A DNA stretch of 6,944 bases from Pseudomonadota bacterium (GTDB taxonomy: Bacteria > Pseudomonadota > Gammaproteobacteria > Acidiferrobacterales > Acidiferrobacteraceae). Where the stretch lies: positions 1 through 6,944 of the forward strand of contig JAJZZU010000137.1 of the NCBI GenBank assembly GCA_021797365.1, written 5' to 3'. Of the stretch, positions 5,602 through 6,944 are shown one piece after another. The notes beneath the pieces are model-generated. The model ran no database searches and had not been told where the DNA came from. It worked only from the letters and a program-made list of their open reading frames with translations. The translations under genes were made by a program, and so were the position numbers. The stretch's first letter is position 1; the number at the start of each line of letters is the position of its first letter.

Positions 5602-6267
5602 CGCCGGCACGCCTCGCTTCAGAAGGGCTTGCTTCAAGACGCCCTCGACATCGAGGGCCGTCTCCCCGAGACAGAAGGCGCTATGGGTGATCAGCCGGGA
5701 CGCGTCATCCATAAGCGACACCAGATAGGTCTTGCGCAGCTGGCCGGCGACGGGAACGCGCAGTGCGTGCATGACATCGCCATACCAAATGGCGCCCGCG
5801 GACTCGGCTACGAAGCTGCGCCGCTCCTCGGGTTCGCTTGCCGCACCGCGCAGGCGCGAGATCCCGTGGCCCTGCAGCAGACGGTGGATCGCCGAACGGG
5901 ACAGGACATCACAGGCGACGACACCGGCGGTCTCCAACAACCGCTGAATCTGGCGAATCGAGCGCCTTGGGTTCTCGCGCTTGGCGGCGAGAATGGCCTC
6001 TTGAATCGCGGAAGCGATCTGGGAGCGGCCCCGGTCCGCACGGACCCGCGGGATCAGGCCCTCGATCCCCGCGCGTTGCCACGCGTAATACCACGCTTCA
6101 ATGGTCTTCTCGCTTAACGTGCGGCGGCGGGAACCGGGGATCACATACTCCCGCTGCGCCAGCTCGCGAATGAGGCGCTGGCGTTCGCCACGCGCCAAGC
6201 GCTCCCGACTGACCAATGGCCCCAGGACCGACAGACGAAACAAGGCCTTCGGATCAATCTCTTTCAT
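5599..6267 (-). pseudogene. IS481-like DDE transposase, truncated after residue 222 (right arm)
   Basis: Homologue of the transposase at 1045-1713, alignable over all 222 residues without a gap and about 66% identical by hand count. It keeps the two N-terminal helix-turn-helix segments (about 10-75, 80-135), the IWYGDV motif with D164 and YLVSLMDDASR, and ends at KRGVPA followed by the palindrome's TAA. The second Asp and the Glu of the DDE triad are missing, so it is catalytically dead. AAGGAG (6278-6273) five bases before the ATG fixes the start. At 34% divergence it is not a recent duplicate of the left copy, yet it is broken at the same codon. It points toward ritA and could carry transcription into the RIT operon. 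Confidence 0.8.
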
Positions 6268-6335
6268 GCGGACTCCTTATGGTCAAAAGACGCAGGCCAG
6301 GAGACCAGATAAGGATCCGGGGCAACAGGGGGCAC

Positions 6336-6347
6336 AGTGTGTGGGGT
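6336..6347 (-). other. 12-base block conserved between the two IS arms (right copy)
   Basis: The minus-strand reading ACCCCACACACT matches 966-977 exactly. It lies 50 bases after the zinc-ribbon gene's stop (51 on the left) and 68 before the transposase ATG (67 on the left). Position and sequence are kept in an otherwise diverged spacer; the role is unknown. Confidence 0.3.
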
Positions 6348-6397
6348 CGTCCTTGCGGCGGGATCGGGCCGTCCCGAGCCTCCTTCGGGTCAGCGCA

Positions 6398-6931
6398 TCA
6401 GGGGACGGTGACGCCATCGGCGTCGAGGAGCGCCATGACATCTTGCAAGGGGGTGTGGGTGAGACACGCCCGCCAAAAGGCCTCCGTGTCCGCCACCCGC
6501 CCCCATTCGGGAAACCGACTGCACAAGGTGAACACGAAGAGCGGGCTGCGGGATCGCCACGCCCGCCACCACCTTCGGACGGTGGTGCGCGCCAGCGCGC
6601 ACGCGCGGCTTAACGCATGCACCGAGGCGTCCGCAAGCCGCCCCGCCAGGACCCGTTGCAAAGTCGCCCAGTCATACCAGCGCCGGGGTGCGATGCACGC
6701 CGGCAGACGCGAGCAGGTGCGATGGCAGCCCCGGCAGAGAAAGCGCGGGATCAAAACGGGGTTCTCGGTTGATCGCGGGGCCCGATCGGCCTTGCGTGGA
6801 TAACAGCCGTGCGACCATAGGCCCCCGAGGCCACAATGCGGACACGCGGACGGCCGATAGGCGTCCGGGGCATGGCACAGCGTTTCCTGGTGTTGGTGGA
6901 GCGTGGCGATACCCGCTACAATCCGATGCAT
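6398..6931 (-). CDS. Zinc-ribbon/HTH accessory protein of IS481-like element (right arm)
   Basis: A 177-residue homologue of the protein at 387-914. It has C30-x2-C33 (CPHCG) and C66-x2-C69 (CRGC) for a zinc ribbon, the shared HGCY-x-RKADR, TCSRLP-x-CIAPRRW and RFPEWGR stretches, and a helix-turn-helix-like region around residues 105-125 (ARTTVRRWW). It shares the MHRI start with the left copy, preceded by AGGA about ten bases upstream at the window edge. Retention of all four cysteines in both diverged copies indicates selection on the zinc site before the copies were broken. It probably binds DNA in transposition or regulation; function is not established by sequence. The frame is intact although the downstream transposase is truncated. 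Confidence 0.7.
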   Translation of the reverse strand: MHRIVAGIATLHQHQETLCHAPDAYRPSACPHCGLGGLWSHGCYPRKADRAPRSTENPVLIPRFLCRGCHRTCSRLPACIAPRRWYDWATLQRVLAGRLADASVHALSRACALARTTVRRWWRAWRSRSPLFVFTLCSRFPEWGRVADTEAFWRACLTHTPLQDVMALLDADGVTVP

Positions 6932-6944
6932 AGGCCGGTTTCCT

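Larger units (their letters stand above)
5602..6944 (-). mobile_element. IS481-like element, 5' part only (right arm, inverted)
   Basis: Same two genes in the same order as the left arm but on the opposite strand: a zinc-ribbon/HTH protein, then a transposase cut at 5602 by the RIT palindrome. The two arms therefore form a long, diverged inverted repeat around the RIT. The outer end of this copy is beyond the window, which stops 13 bases upstream of its first gene, so neither its terminal repeat nor its insertion site can be seen. Its 3' half is missing, as on the left. Confidence 0.65.

Noticed and set aside
1..6944. CRISPR array, tRNA, rRNA, toxin-antitoxin or cargo genes
   Set aside because: No regularly spaced direct repeats, no cloverleaf, and no gene other than transposition functions is present.

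Overview
The window is a nest of transposable elements with no chromosomal housekeeping gene. The arms are visibly G+C-rich and the core is less so. Gene style (IS3- and IS481-like insertion sequences, a trio of tyrosine recombinases, strong GGAGG ribosome sites) fits an accessory region or plasmid of a moderately G+C-rich Pseudomonadota (beta/gamma or Acidithiobacillia-like). That placement is an inference; no marker gene fixes the host.

Layout, left to right. Bases 1-209 are remnants of an IS3-family element: two degenerate copies of its terminal region and the first ten codons of orfA. At about 210 a two-gene IS481-like element begins (starting TGT): a zinc-ribbon/HTH protein (387-914), then a DDE transposase (from 1045) that stops at 1713 between the first and second catalytic Asp. 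Bases 1711-5601 form a complete 3,891-bp 'recombinase in trio' (RIT) element: 56-bp terminal inverted repeats, each beginning with a perfect 20-bp palindrome, enclose ritA-ritB-ritC. These are three tyrosine recombinases on the minus strand with 4-bp ATGA overlaps and full catalytic sets. Bases 5602-6944 hold a second, diverged copy (about 66% amino-acid identity in the transposase) of the same IS481-like element in inverted orientation, truncated at exactly the same codon.

The notable point is this symmetry. The RIT element lies between two 5' halves of different IS481-like copies, each broken at the same residue (222) immediately before the predicted second catalytic Asp, and neither 3' half is present. 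This suggests that RIT recombines site-specifically into a conserved stretch of IS481-type transposase genes, and that a later deletion or rearrangement between two insertions removed the 3' halves. The symmetric palindrome would make insertion orientation-independent.

Working together: RitA, RitB and RitC are expected to be made from one coupled transcript, possibly helped by read-through from the right-hand IS promoter, and to act on the terminal repeats. A hairpin just past ritC may end that transcript. The two truncated transposases keep their DNA-binding domains but cannot be catalytically active as encoded here.
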